DNA from: an uncultured Paracoccaceae bacterium
Lineage (GTDB): Bacteria; Pseudomonadota; Alphaproteobacteria; Rhodobacterales; Rhodobacteraceae
Length of the DNA stretch: 64,000 nucleotides
Direction of reading: 5' to 3'
NCBI GenBank assembly: GCA_947495795.1
Contig: CANMAI010000017.1
Span: forward strand, 1-64,000
Part shown: one piece after another, positions 46,441 to 55,493 of the stretch
Position numbering within the stretch: position 1 is the stretch's first letter
Layout: each line of letters opens with the position of its first letter
The notes under the pieces: generated by a model
What the model saw: only the letters and a program-made list of their open reading frames with translations
Database searches by the model: none
Told to the model about the DNA's origin: nothing
Translations under genes and position numbers: made by a program

Positions 46441-47421
46441 TCAGACGATCAGTTCTTCAACCGAGCGGCGGGCGCGGGGGTATGGCTTTTGGGCCGTGGG
46501 GCGGCCGATGCGGAAGGCGGAGACAACGCGGTGGTTTGCGGGCAGCGCGGCCATCGTGTGAACCTGTGCGGCGGCGGCAGGATCATCGGCCAGTGCGGCC
46601 AGAACCTGCGCTGCAAAGCCCTGTGCTTCGATATGCAACCACGCCCGATAAAATGCGCGGCCGCTTTCAAACGGGTCTTCATCGGCTGGTCTGGAAAAGA
46701 TGAGGATCGCGGCGGCCCCTGCCGTTTTACCGGCTTCTGCCAGAAGCGGTGCCGCGAGGCCCACCGCGTTGAAAAACCCGAAGGCCCTGCCCATCACGAT
46801 GCCCGCGCCGATGCGCTCCACCCGGCCGAGGCCCATTGCCTCCGCGTTCAGGCCATCCACCGACCAGCGCGCGTGGCGCTTGCTGAGGCGCATCCACGAG
46901 AGAAGCTCTGTGCGAAAGGCCTTGTCTTTCATGTAACCGAAGCTCGCGGTGTCGCAGAGACCCGCGATCTCCCGCACACGCTCCGGATCAGTGACGGGAT
47001 GGCAATCCTCTGCGGCAAGTGTGCGGGCCGCCTGACGGTCCTCCTCCGTTGGGGCTGTGAATGCACCGCGCCATGACTGGCGGCTTGCGACAGCCTTTGC
47101 CAGCGGATCGGCGGTGGACCCCTTTTGCAGTTCCAGTTCGCGCACGGGGCGGAGATGCCCCTGATCCCCTGCCCCGTTTTCTCCGATGGAGACGACGCGT
47201 GTATCCTCTTCCGAAGCGGCGAGGCAGAACCCTTCGAAGGCCGCGCCAAGGCTGATTGCCGCATCATGGCCCTCCGGGTCGCCTGCTGGCAGGCGCATCC
47301 GAACATCTTCGAAAAGCGTTACTCTATCCCCCTCAAGCCGCCACTTTGCGGGCTGGACGTTGTGCACGCTGGGCGCCAGCGATGCCTTTGCGACCAACCG
47401 ATGGAAGCGCTCGGGGCTCAT
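46441..47421 (-). CDS. Nitroreductase-like protein, Acg family
   Basis: 326 aa. Acg-type flavin-nitroreductase fold: LAPSVHNVQPAKWRL (residues 15-29) near the N-terminus matches the usual FMN-binding APSxHNxQP motif, and SRQSWRGAF (near 112) is the second conserved segment; HYxx-type dimer contacts follow. Acg members often bind flavin poorly and have no proven substrate. It is the last of five coupled genes; its start overlaps the upstream acetyltransferase stop by four bases. Redox modification of the product made by the ThiF-like and acetyltransferase proteins is the natural inference. Confidence 0.85.
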   Translation of the reverse strand: MSPERFHRLVAKASLAPSVHNVQPAKWRLEGDRVTLFEDVRMRLPAGDPEGHDAAISLGAAFEGFCLAASEEDTRVVSIGENGAGDQGHLRPVRELELQKGSTADPLAKAVASRQSWRGAFTAPTEEDRQAARTLAAEDCHPVTDPERVREIAGLCDTASFGYMKDKAFRTELLSWMRLSKRHARWSVDGLNAEAMGLGRVERIGAGIVMGRAFGFFNAVGLAAPLLAEAGKTAGAAAILIFSRPADEDPFESGRAFYRAWLHIEAQGFAAQVLAALADDPAAAAQVHTMAALPANHRVVSAFRIGRPTAQKPYPRARRSVEELIV

Positions 47422-48509
47422 GCCAGATCCTTTCTGAAAAGATGCAGGCGGTGGAGCGGTTTGGCGCCCATACGCTCCATCTGGCGCAGGCTTGCGCGGT
47501 TCTCATCGGCGATCCACGTGATGCCGAGCCGGGTGTACCCGGCCCCGCGCAGCATGGTGAGCGTGCGCGCCAGCATGGCCCCCATGATCCCCTGCCCGTG
47601 CTGCTCGCGGATCACTGAATAGAAGATGATCACCGCGCGGCGGCGGCGAAGCCGGAAGCGGAGATAGTGAAACGGGGTGAGCCAGTTGAAACGCGAGCGG
47701 GTGGCGCGCAGAAAGCCGTTGAGATCGGGGATGCAGATCACCACGCCCACTGGCCTGCCGCCCTGCATGAGGACGGAGGATAGGCGGGGATCCATTATTG
47801 TCATCATCTCGCCTGCCTGAAACTGAAATTCGGCCTGCAGGAGCGGCACGAACATCGGGTTTTCGGAGAAGCCATCATTGAGGACGATGCGGGCATCCTC
47901 CATGCGCTCGGTAAAGACCTTTCGTTTGATAGGGGCAAAGCTGTGGCCCGCTGCGTCATCAAGGCGGTTCTGAGGGACGTTGGCTTCGGCCAGATCGAGA
48001 TCGTATGTTGTCATCGGGAAAAAGGGCGTGAAGCCGTTTGCGGCCAGGAGGGCCGGAATATGGGGCGGGTTGAGCACCATATCCGTATAGCCGGGGTGAT
48101 CGAAATGATCGGTTTGCACACCCATCTGCTGCATCGCGGTAAGATTGAAATTGCCCACGAGCTCCGAAAACCCGCGCTGGCGGGCCCAGCTTTCGGCCTC
48201 GTCGAGCAAGGCCCTTGCCACCTGCGGATCATCCACGCAATCGAAGAACCCGAAGGAGCAGCGGTTGATACCATACGCCGTATTGGAAGCCTTGTGGACA
48301 TGAACAACGATGCGGCCTGCAGGCACCCCCTCTTTGAGGGCAGTGTAGTAGGTGTAGGTATCATCTGTTTCAAAAAGCGGGTTCACACCGGTTGTGAGGA
48401 AGCGCTTGAGATCGGATTTGAGCGGGGAGACATAAGGCTCCGCGCTGGAATAAGCCTGAAACGGCACATCGAAGAAGGATGTGAAATCGCGCTCCCGGAT
48501 CTCAATCAT
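47418..48509 (-). CDS. GNAT-type acyltransferase, about 363 aa
   Basis: 363 aa. C-terminal GNAT core: YSVIREQHGQGIMGAMLARTL (near 315-335) carries the acetyl-CoA pyrophosphate loop (Q-x-x-G-x-G-like), followed by ITWIADENRASLRQMERMGAK, typical of acetyltransferases. The N-terminal 200 residues (SFGFFDCVDDPQVARALLDEAESWARQRG) look like a second, degenerate GNAT unit. I chose the ATG at 48509 because aggg lies nine bases before it; it overlaps the membrane-protein gene by eight bases. Substrate unknown. Confidence 0.85.
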   Translation of the reverse strand: MIEIRERDFTSFFDVPFQAYSSAEPYVSPLKSDLKRFLTTGVNPLFETDDTYTYYTALKEGVPAGRIVVHVHKASNTAYGINRCSFGFFDCVDDPQVARALLDEAESWARQRGFSELVGNFNLTAMQQMGVQTDHFDHPGYTDMVLNPPHIPALLAANGFTPFFPMTTYDLDLAEANVPQNRLDDAAGHSFAPIKRKVFTERMEDARIVLNDGFSENPMFVPLLQAEFQFQAGEMMTIMDPRLSSVLMQGGRPVGVVICIPDLNGFLRATRSRFNWLTPFHYLRFRLRRRRAVIIFYSVIREQHGQGIMGAMLARTLTMLRGAGYTRLGITWIADENRASLRQMERMGAKPLHRLHLFRKDLA

Positions 48510-49704
48510 GGCTTGCATCCCTACTGCTGGAGAGCATCTGGGCGACTTTCTGAGTGACCTGCAGCTCAAACTCTGCGGCCTGTGACGCGGCAAGCGGGGG
48601 TAGGTTCAGCGCCAGAATTCTGACGGGCTGTTGGGTGATCAGAAGGGCGTGGGTTACGCCGAATTTCTCGAAGAACCAGCGAAACTGATCCTCCACCTCA
48701 TTTTGCGACGCGGTGTTGAGAGCAGATTTTCGGCGGATGGGCTGCGCTGTGAGTGCTGCAAAGAAGGCCTCATCAAAATCCTTGAGATCTTCCGGTGAAA
48801 GGACCAGAGCGCCGCGCACCATTGCGAGACGCTGGAGGCCATGCAGAAAGCGCGCGGGATCGGACCAGTCGGCGCTGGCGAGATAACCGAGGAGGCTATC
48901 GCGTTCCCTGTCTCTGCGGAGGGCGCGGGCTTCGTTGAAGAGTGTGACAAGAAGGGCGGCGCTGAGGACGATTGCGATTGTCTGGACGGTTGTGCGGAAA
49001 TCCATATCGGCGAGCCAAGCGACGGAGATGCCTGCGCCGAGGGCGCTGAAGGCGAGTGCGCCAAGGGTGCGCATGATTTCCAGATGGCTGATGGTGCCGC
49101 GCCCGAGGCTGACAACGAGCCAGCACATGACCAGTATTGCCACGCCTGAGAGCCGGACGGGCGGATCGAGGAAATCGGTTCGGAAATCGCTGAGGGCGAA
49201 GGGCAGGATCAGGAGGAGGGACAGGGCAAGCCGGGTGACGATGAGGTTTTCCGCCTCGGAAAGCGTATCGCGATCTCTTGTGAGGACGAGATAGCCGATG
49301 ATCAGGAAGGTGAGCATCTGGAAGGCCGCGAGGGAGAGGAGCGGGATAAGAGAGCCGTTGCCCCACGGCAGAAACGTGAAGAGAATGAGGATCGCGGTGC
49401 CTGCGACGGCCCAGAGCTTGACGAGGCGGGGCGCGTGGCGGCGCAGAACCCCTTCTGTGATCAGGAGTGCGGCAAGCGGAACAAGGCTTGCTGCAAGGAA
49501 TGTGAAGTTGCCGAAAACGCCGATGCCGGTAAACCATTGGAGGACACGGGCGAAGATCATCGCGCCGATGACAATGATGGCAAAGAGAAACCGGCGGTTG
49601 AGGGGCGAGCGGCCCTCGCTGGCTTTCAGCACGCGGTAGAGAATGATCAGGCCGAGAACCGCCGCGATGGAGATGACACTATCGGCGATGAGATGCGGCG
49701 GCAT
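48502..49704 (-). CDS. Polytopic membrane protein with cytoplasmic C-terminus
   Basis: 400 aa. About nine predicted helices in residues 5-255 (for example LWAVAGTAILILFTFLPWG and TTVQTIAIVLSAALLVTLF), then a soluble domain of about 140 residues (260-400) with no known motif. No family recognised. It lies 2 bases after the ThiF-like gene and overlaps the next acetyltransferase gene, so it belongs to the operon. It may be a sensor or exporter for the product of the soluble enzymes. Confidence 0.75.
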   Translation of the reverse strand: MPPHLIADSVISIAAVLGLIILYRVLKASEGRSPLNRRFLFAIIVIGAMIFARVLQWFTGIGVFGNFTFLAASLVPLAALLITEGVLRRHAPRLVKLWAVAGTAILILFTFLPWGNGSLIPLLSLAAFQMLTFLIIGYLVLTRDRDTLSEAENLIVTRLALSLLLILPFALSDFRTDFLDPPVRLSGVAILVMCWLVVSLGRGTISHLEIMRTLGALAFSALGAGISVAWLADMDFRTTVQTIAIVLSAALLVTLFNEARALRRDRERDSLLGYLASADWSDPARFLHGLQRLAMVRGALVLSPEDLKDFDEAFFAALTAQPIRRKSALNTASQNEVEDQFRWFFEKFGVTHALLITQQPVRILALNLPPLAASQAAEFELQVTQKVAQMLSSSRDASHD

Positions 49705-49706
49705 CG

Positions 49707-50588
49707 TCAGTCCGCCATGATCTGGCGGAGGAACCGCCGGACGAAGGGCCTGAGGATCATTGCTGTGAGCGCATTGCGCGGGCGCTCCACCCGGCCCGTA
49801 TGCGGATTGAGAAACCAGCCACGATAATCGGCCCCGGGCGATTTGCCGAGCACACCGGCGATGACCTCATAGGCCATGAGATTGCCGGTTGTAAGGACCA
49901 TCGGCGCGAAGGACATGCGGCTGCGCTTTCCGGCGGCCACCTCTCCGGCGAGTTCGAAATCTATATGGTGCCGGGAGGAAGAATGCAGGGCGACATGTTC
50001 CGCCTCACAGAGAAATGCCTCCCCTCGCTGCGCATCCGTGAGGCCATCCCATGCAGTATCGAGCGTTGGATAGCCGAGCCGTTCCTCCGGCATCGGATCA
50101 CCGGGCTGCGTGACGTAGATGGAGGGGAGCGGCGAAGCGTAGGCGTCTATCACGGCCTTTCCCTCGGCCTTGGCCGTGCGGTAGAGGAGCAGCGAGGCGC
50201 CGAGATCATCGGTGCCGTTCACAACGATTGCGCTTGCGCTGATGATCTCGTCGATATGAGCTGTCCAATCCTCCTTATAAACCGTGATTTTCAGTTCGGG
50301 ATTTATCTTGAGGCAGATATCGCGCGTGGCTTCGGCCTTGTGCTGACCTTCCGTATCGAGAAAGGCAAAGGCCTGCCTGTTCATGTTTGATATTTCAAAC
50401 GCATCGATATCGGCAAGGATCAGGTGGCCTATTCCGGCGCGGGCCAGAGCGAACACGCAGGCCCCACCCATGCCGCCGGTGCCGCACACGAAGACCGTGG
50501 CATCCTGCAGCATCTGCTGCTCGGCCTGACTCACGAAGCCGATATTGCGGGTTGTGAATTCGGAGTATGAGAAGCTGTTCTTGGTCAT
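49707..50588 (-). CDS. ThiF/E1-like adenylyltransferase
   Basis: 293 aa. Rossmann-type ATP site VCGTGGMGGACV (near 36-47), then ADIDAFEISNMNRQ (near 60-73), the conserved Asp, Asn and Arg of E1/ThiF/MoeB enzymes, and GQHKAEATRD (Lys near 83). TDD near 130 is also conserved. The Cys-x-x-Cys zinc pairs of MoeB are absent and no ubiquitin-like or ThiS-like gene is nearby, so it may adenylate a carboxylate of a small molecule or peptide. I chose the ATG at 50588 with agga upstream. It overlaps the upstream gene by four bases. Confidence 0.88.
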   Translation of the reverse strand: MTKNSFSYSEFTTRNIGFVSQAEQQMLQDATVFVCGTGGMGGACVFALARAGIGHLILADIDAFEISNMNRQAFAFLDTEGQHKAEATRDICLKINPELKITVYKEDWTAHIDEIISASAIVVNGTDDLGASLLLYRTAKAEGKAVIDAYASPLPSIYVTQPGDPMPEERLGYPTLDTAWDGLTDAQRGEAFLCEAEHVALHSSSRHHIDFELAGEVAAGKRSRMSFAPMVLTTGNLMAYEVIAGVLGKSPGADYRGWFLNPHTGRVERPRNALTAMILRPFVRRFLRQIMAD

Positions 50589-51532
50589 GCGCTTTTCCTG
50601 AGTATGCCCCAAGGTTTGGTATTGTCGAACCAGTGGACGGCGGGGAGCAGCAACCTTTGCAGCGTGACAAAACCGATTGTCATCGCCAGCCCGGCGAGGG
50701 AGGCGCGGGGAACACTTTCGCGGAGATAGCTGCGTGTGGTGGCCAGGTTGATCTGGCCGAGCTGCAGAAGATCATCGCCTCTTGTGTAGTCGAGTTGGTC
50801 TTCGCAAAAGCTGTTGTAAATCTCATCGCGGTGCTTGGGCGCATCCTCGTAGGTTTTCTTGAGCGCGTCCGATCCGCCGGTATAGGCGTTGGTGATCACG
50901 AAGCGATCTTCCTCAAAGCCTGCCTCTGCGCCGACGCCAAAGACGTGCCGGTGTAGCAGCATGATCTGGCGTGCAATGAGGAGGTGCCGGAGGGAACGGG
51001 GTTGATCCGCATCGGGCGTAGGATAGACCTGATCGAAGGTTTCGCTGACCATGCCGACGATTGCGGGCACTTGCGTGACATTGGAGACCCAGAGCGGGCG
51101 GAGCTGGTTGCGAAAGAGGAGCAGCATGCAGGTGAGCCCGTAGAGAACCCAGGACAGGCCCTGCGATCTCTCGTTCGGATCGACCATGACGAGGCCGAGA
51201 TGCAGCACCTCCATCGGACGGTCGCCGAGATCGATATCCATCACCGCAAGGCAGTTGAAGGCTATGGGGTGGCCATCTGCCTTGCGGCGGACGAGAGTGA
51301 TGATGGTTTTTTCCAGCCGTTCCTGATCGCCCGAGAAAACACCGTAGGTGAGGCTGCCTTTTGGCAGTGTTTTCGATGCTACCTCCACCAGATCGGCTGA
51401 GAGAGCCGCCAACGCATCCGCCTCCATCCAGAGGCCCGGGCGTTCGATGATATGGGCCTCATTACCTTTGCCGGCGGCCACACGGATATCCATGTGCTTG
51501 TGGAAAAGGGATTTGAAAAAGGAGTTCAACAC
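50585..51532 (-). CDS. GNAT-like acyltransferase, 315 aa
   Basis: 315 aa. The segment VLHLGLVMVDPNERSQGLSWVLYG (near 110-133) matches the strand-loop-helix of GNAT enzymes, with the acyl-CoA loop at ERSQGLS. It is followed by a hydrophobic stretch (LTCMLLLF) and a C-terminal helix (about 275-300) that may touch the membrane. Members of this shape include acyl-homoserine-lactone-synthase-like and N-acyl amino acid synthases; I cannot decide. First gene of the coupled operon. Confidence 0.7.
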   Translation of the reverse strand: MLNSFFKSLFHKHMDIRVAAGKGNEAHIIERPGLWMEADALAALSADLVEVASKTLPKGSLTYGVFSGDQERLEKTIITLVRRKADGHPIAFNCLAVMDIDLGDRPMEVLHLGLVMVDPNERSQGLSWVLYGLTCMLLLFRNQLRPLWVSNVTQVPAIVGMVSETFDQVYPTPDADQPRSLRHLLIARQIMLLHRHVFGVGAEAGFEEDRFVITNAYTGGSDALKKTYEDAPKHRDEIYNSFCEDQLDYTRGDDLLQLGQINLATTRSYLRESVPRASLAGLAMTIGFVTLQRLLLPAVHWFDNTKPWGILRKSA

Positions 51533-51618
51533 TGGATTTTCGGTACTCTCTGGTTCCCCTCACCTATTTCACATCGGTTTTGGGATGCCCAGAGTACAGG
51601 TGAATTTGGCAGGATAAC

Positions 51619-51635
51619 GGCGCATGGGATGCGCC
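51619..51635. other. Hairpin in spacer between binding-protein gene and operon
   Basis: GGCGCAT-GGG-ATGCGCC, perfect 7-bp stem, about 90 bases upstream of the GNAT-like start at 51532. It may be an attenuator or an operator for the five-gene operon. Confidence 0.4.
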
Positions 51636-51710
51636 GGTCCAATGTTTTGATCAGCCGGTTTCGATGCGCGGCACAGACACCATACGAGACCGTCTTTCAA
51701 GGTGATTGCG

Positions 51711-51726
51711 ACCCCGCTCCGGGGGC
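51711..51726 (-). terminator. GC-rich hairpin after the binding-protein gene
   Basis: ACCCCG-CTC-CGGGG (with G-rich extension) lies 18-33 bases beyond the binding-protein stop on the minus strand. Together with 51619-51635 it fills the 211-base spacer and probably separates the two transcripts in part. Confidence 0.45.
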
Positions 51727-51743
51727 CGCAGTTTCTCCTCTGT

Positions 51744-53036
51744 TCAGCAGCCTTTGCGTTTCATGCCCGAGCTTTCAGCAAAGGCGGCGGAGGCGGATCT
51801 GACTTGCGGCGCGATCAACTGCTCATCGGGCTGGTAGTAATCCGTGATTTCCACCCAGCGCCGGGCACTTGCATCCCATTGGTTCACGGCCACGAGGCCC
51901 GCGCCAGCGTGATTTTCGCAGGTAACCGAAACATCGGGGATAAAGCCTTCCATCCCGATTTCCTCAAAGTTTTCAGCCGACATGGCCAGTTTCTCAAAAC
52001 CGTCGCGCACCATATCGCGTGTGACGTCCGTGCTGTTGTGAATTTCCATGCCGAGCCGGATCGCCTCTGTGGCGAAGATCGCCGCCATCACACCGCGATT
52101 GTAGAGCACTTCGCCCAGATTGCGGAGATCACCGCGTGCCTTGCCTGTCTGATAGACCAGCATGTTCATATCGTTGAAAATCTTGAAGCTGGTGCCGACC
52201 GCATGGAAGGAGACGGCCTTGTAGCCATCGCCCAGCCTTCCGAGGGGTTTGATATCGCTCTCGTTGGCGGACCACCAGACGCCGATCACCTTATCGAGCG
52301 GGAAGCCGATATCGAGAGCGCCGCCAAGGGCCACCTCGTTCATCACCCCCCAGCCCCAGAGAAGGATGTAATCGGGGTTTGCGGCTTCGACCACGGGCCA
52401 GATGGCGGACTGGTCTTCGCCCGGGTGATCAATCGGCTGGAGAACGAGCTCAAAACCTTCCTGCTGGGCGAGAACCTCCAGCGTGGGGATCGGTTCCTTG
52501 CCGTAGCCCGAATTGTGGAACATGTGCACGATTTTCTTGCCCTGCAGCGAACCACCCTCAACTTCCTTGATATGCCGGATCTGGGCAGAGGCAGCGTGCC
52601 AGTAATGCGCCGGGAAGTTGAACGTGTAGGGGAACATCGCGCCATCGGCGGCAGCCGTTAGCCCGTACCCCATCGTGTGGATCACAACACCCTCTTCATG
52701 GGCACGCGGGATGATCTGGTAGGTGAGGCCCGTGGACATCGGATGATAGACAAGTGCGCCCTTGGCCAGTGTTTCCTCGAAACAGGCGACGCCCTTCTCT
52801 GTGTTGTATCCGAACTCGCACTCCACAACCTCGATTCGCTGGCCGTTGATGCCCCCGTCCCGCTCATTGAGGAGCGTGAGGTAATCGGTGAACCCGTCGG
52901 AGTAGGGAATGCCGCTGCTGGCATAAGGCCCTGTGCGATACGTCAGTGACGGTATAACAAGCTCGGCATAGGAAGCGCTGCCGACACTCACCATGAAAAG
53001 GACCGCCGACAGTTTAGACCAAAGTCTGGACTTCAT
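51744..53036 (-). CDS. ABC transporter substrate-binding protein, LivJ/branched-chain amino acid type
   Basis: 430 aa. Signal peptide of 24 residues ending SASYA. Type-1 periplasmic binding fold: SGIPYSDGFTDYLTLLNERDGGINGQRIEVV (near 40-70) is the classic N-terminal segment, FNFPAHYWHAASAQIRHI (near 138) and DYILLWGWGVMNEVA (near 215) follow. No permease or ATPase gene lies near, so it is an orphan receptor, either using a transporter elsewhere or serving as a sensor for the coupled operon downstream. The nine-residue C-terminal tail ends in Cys. Confidence 0.88.
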   Translation of the reverse strand: MKSRLWSKLSAVLFMVSVGSASYAELVIPSLTYRTGPYASSGIPYSDGFTDYLTLLNERDGGINGQRIEVVECEFGYNTEKGVACFEETLAKGALVYHPMSTGLTYQIIPRAHEEGVVIHTMGYGLTAAADGAMFPYTFNFPAHYWHAASAQIRHIKEVEGGSLQGKKIVHMFHNSGYGKEPIPTLEVLAQQEGFELVLQPIDHPGEDQSAIWPVVEAANPDYILLWGWGVMNEVALGGALDIGFPLDKVIGVWWSANESDIKPLGRLGDGYKAVSFHAVGTSFKIFNDMNMLVYQTGKARGDLRNLGEVLYNRGVMAAIFATEAIRLGMEIHNSTDVTRDMVRDGFEKLAMSAENFEEIGMEGFIPDVSVTCENHAGAGLVAVNQWDASARRWVEITDYYQPDEQLIAPQVRSASAAFAESSGMKRKGC

Positions 53037-53106
53037 GGAATTTTCCCTCCTGGGGCTTTGGCCGTAGCCTTATTATATTCATAAACGCGCTTATTATCAG
53101 AAAAAT

Positions 53107-53144
53107 CCACGCATGCCATTAGCGAAATGGCGTTATTATCGTGG
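53107..53144. promoter_or_regulatory. Nested inverted repeat in divergent region of infA and the binding-protein gene
   Basis: CCACG ... CGTGG encloses GCCATT-AGCGA-AATGGC (53115-53131). The 229-base region is A+T-rich and shows repeated ttattat units (53072, 53090, 53132). It may control either the binding-protein gene or infA; nothing decides. Confidence 0.35.
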
Positions 53145-53265
53145 CATAAATCCGACACCTGTTGCTGATCATCGAATTCACTTGAAATCCCCCGCATTTG
53201 CACACATGTTCCGCGCGCACTGCAAACAAGCTGCGCAGTGCGACGAAACAAGGATCGGAGAGACC

Positions 53266-53484
53266 ATGGCGAAGGAAGAGCTTCTAGAATTCCCAGGTGT
53301 CGTGATCGAGCTTCTGCCCAATGCGACATTCCGGGTGGAGCTCGAAAATGGCCATGAGATTATTGCCCACACCGCAGGTAAGATGCGCAAGAACCGTATT
53401 CGCGTGTTGGCGGGCGATAAGGTGCAGGTTGAGATGACACCTTATGATCTGACCAAGGGGCGCATAAACTATCGCTTCAAGTGA
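53266..53484 (+). CDS. infA: Translation initiation factor IF-1
   Basis: 72 aa, exactly IF-1 length. Starts [19 protein letters not shown] and ends [13 protein letters not shown], the S1-fold of IF-1, which occupies the ribosomal A site during initiation. The ATG at 53266 follows ggagaga; the frame is open upstream but without coding character. First gene of infA-maf-RNase E/G-yacG. Confidence 0.97.
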   Translation: MAKEELLEFPGVVIELLPNATFRVELENGHEIIAHTAGKMRKNRIRVLAGDKVQVEMTPYDLTKGRINYRFK

Positions 53485-53485
53485 G

Positions 53486-54070
53486 ATGCGGCTGATACTG
53501 GCTTCTGCCAGCCCCCGCAGGCAGGAACTGCTTGCAAGCATCGGGGTGATCCCTGATGAGATCCGGCCGGCGGATATTGACGAGACGCCCGCGAAGGGCG
53601 AGCTGCCCCGGCCCTATGCCCGCCGGATGGCCAGCGAGAAGGCCGATGCTCTGGAGGCTGGCCCGAACCAGGTGATCCTTGCCGCCGATACGGTTGTGGC
53701 GGTCGGTCGTCGCATTCTCGGCAAGCCTTCGGATCGTGCGGAAGCGGGCATGTTCCTCGATCTTCTCTCCGGGCGCAGGCATCGGGTGATTACCGCGATT
53801 GCAGTAAGAACCGCCGATGGTGTGAACGCACGGGAGGTGGAGACAGCTGTGAGGATGAAACGCCTCTCCGCAGAGGAGAAGGACCAATACCTTGCGTCCG
53901 ACGAGTGGCGCGGCAAGGCGGGCGGATACGGCATTCAGGGCATGGCTGCGGCTTTCATCCCTTGGATCAGCGGCTCATATTCCGCAGTCGTAGGCCTGCC
54001 GCTTGCGGAAACGGTGGGGAGCCTTTCGGGTGCAGGATATGCCATTCGGTTTGGTGGGGTGGCGGAATGA
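53486..54070 (+). CDS. maf: Maf nucleoside triphosphate pyrophosphatase
   Basis: 194 aa. Opens with [18 protein letters not shown], the Maf substrate-binding motif, and has [15 protein letters not shown] (near 70) and [12 protein letters not shown] (near 150). Hydrolyses dTTP/UTP or modified nucleotides for house-cleaning. It starts 2 bases after infA and overlaps the RNase gene by four. Confidence 0.95.
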   Translation: MRLILASASPRRQELLASIGVIPDEIRPADIDETPAKGELPRPYARRMASEKADALEAGPNQVILAADTVVAVGRRILGKPSDRAEAGMFLDLLSGRRHRVITAIAVRTADGVNAREVETAVRMKRLSAEEKDQYLASDEWRGKAGGYGIQGMAAAFIPWISGSYSAVVGLPLAETVGSLSGAGYAIRFGGVAE

Positions 54071-55119
54071 AGGGGAGCGTTGCGGCCATCGACACACTGC
54101 CCGATGGCCGGAAAATAGCGGCGCTTCTTGTGGATGGCGTGCTGGAAGACCTGATCGTGGACCCACCCGAGCACCTCGGCCCGGTGCAGCCCGGTGCCCT
54201 GTTTCGCGGTGTTGTGGAGCGCCAGATTAAGGGGATGGGGGGCGTTTTTGTGGCCCTTGGCGACGGGCAATCCGGCTTTCTGCGGGACGCAAAGGGGTTG
54301 GCCCCGGGCCAGACGCTGCTGGTTCAGGTTACCACTGCTGCGGAACCGGGCAAGGCGGCCCCGCTTACGGCCCGCATTCTCTTCAAGAGCCGCTATGCCA
54401 TCATCACACCGGGCCGTGCGGGGCTGAACCTTTCGCGGCGCATCCGGGATGAAGAAGAGCGCGTGCGCCTTTCGGATATCGCCGAAGACGCGATGGAGGG
54501 AAGCGACGGGCTCGGCCTTATCCTGCGCTCCTGCTGTGTGGGTGCGGACGGTGAGAGTGTTGCCTCTGACATCGCAGATATGCGGGATCTGGCGACGCGC
54601 ATAATGGCCGATGAAGACAGTGACGCCCCTGCCCTTCTGCTGGAAGCGCCGGATGCAACGGAGCTTGCCTGGCGCGAATGGGTGGATCCTGCCCCTGATG
54701 AGGTGCGCAATCGCGACGGCTCCTTCGAGGAGCTGAGCCTGTGGGACGCTATTGAGACGGCCAAGGGCCCGCGCGAGGCGTTGGGACAGGGTGCCTGGAT
54801 GAGTGTGGAGCCCACCCGCGCGCTTCTGGCGGTGGATGTGAACACCGGTGGGGATCTTTCCCTGGCGGCGGGCCTGAAGGCGGATATCGCCGCACTCCGC
54901 GCCCTTCCCCGCGCCCTGCGGGTGCGCGGCCTTGGCGGCCAGATCGTGATTGATCTCGCACCCTACCCGAAAAAGGAGCGCAAGGTGCTGGAACAGGTTC
55001 TGCGTGCAGCCCTGAAGGCTGACCCGATCGAGACAAGTTTCGCAGGTTGGACCCCGCTGGGGAACATTGAACTGCAAAGAAAGCGCGAACGCCGCCCGCT
55101 GCGCGAGGTGCTGCCGTGA
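54067..55119 (+). CDS. Ribonuclease E/G family protein (short form)
   Basis: 350 aa, shorter than RNase G (about 490) and much shorter than RNase E. S1 domain near 37-100, then the RNase-H-like catalytic core with Mg ligands in [11 protein letters not shown] (near 263) and [13 protein letters not shown] (near 305). The Zn-link and C-terminal scaffold of RNase E are absent. Gene order with infA, maf and yacG is characteristic of Rhodobacterales and supports the call. Start ATG at 54067 overlaps the maf stop. Confidence 0.9.
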   Translation: MKGSVAAIDTLPDGRKIAALLVDGVLEDLIVDPPEHLGPVQPGALFRGVVERQIKGMGGVFVALGDGQSGFLRDAKGLAPGQTLLVQVTTAAEPGKAAPLTARILFKSRYAIITPGRAGLNLSRRIRDEEERVRLSDIAEDAMEGSDGLGLILRSCCVGADGESVASDIADMRDLATRIMADEDSDAPALLLEAPDATELAWREWVDPAPDEVRNRDGSFEELSLWDAIETAKGPREALGQGAWMSVEPTRALLAVDVNTGGDLSLAAGLKADIAALRALPRALRVRGLGGQIVIDLAPYPKKERKVLEQVLRAALKADPIETSFAGWTPLGNIELQRKRERRPLREVLP

Positions 55120-55289
55120 GTTGCCCGATTTGCAAGAAGCCGAGCGAGCGCGCGTATCGCCCCTTTTGTTCGAAAAGATGCGCAGATGTCGATCTTGGCC
55201 GCTGGATGAACGAAACCTACACCATCCCCGTGGCGGATGAAGAAGGTGGCGACACCGGTGAGGAACCACCCGCGCCCCACCCTCACTGA
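55116..55289 (+). CDS. yacG: DNA gyrase inhibitor YacG
   Basis: 57 aa from GTG, overlapping the RNase gene stop. MSCPICKK and [15 protein letters not shown] show the four zinc cysteines (C-x2-C...C-x3-C) and the DLGxW motif of YacG. A disordered acidic/proline tail ends at His. Binds GyrB and inhibits DNA gyrase in E. coli. Confidence 0.95.
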   Translation: MSCPICKKPSERAYRPFCSKRCADVDLGRWMNETYTIPVADEEGGDTGEEPPAPHPH

Positions 55290-55363
55290 TCAGACCAAAA
55301 ACGCTCTGGACAGCCCCGCCCACTTGTCCTAAACCCGCGACACTCGAGGAGTTCCTCACCCAT

Positions 55364-55438
55364 GCCCGGGTAGCTCAGGGGTAGAGCAGCGGATTGAAAA
55401 TCCGCGTGTCGGTGGTTCAAATCCGCCCCCGGGCACCA
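55364..55438 (+). tRNA. tRNA-Phe(GAA)
   Basis: Acceptor GCCCGGG pairs with CCCGGGC, D-arm GCTC...GAGC, anticodon stem GCGGA/TCCGC with loop TTGAAAA giving anticodon GAA, T-arm GGTTCAAATCC, and encoded ACCA. Its 3' side borders the accessory island; tRNA-Phe ends are common integration sites, but I see no second copy of the 3' end in the window. Confidence 0.96.
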
Positions 55439-55493
55439 AAAAAATCAGATACTTAGCGAAAATCGGATGAGGCGTTAGTCTCTTTCTAGTCTC

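Noticed and set aside
49707-50588. MoeB/ThiF for molybdopterin or thiamine synthesis
   Set aside because: The zinc Cys pairs of MoeB are missing, no ThiS/MoaD or other pathway gene is near, and the operon context is different.
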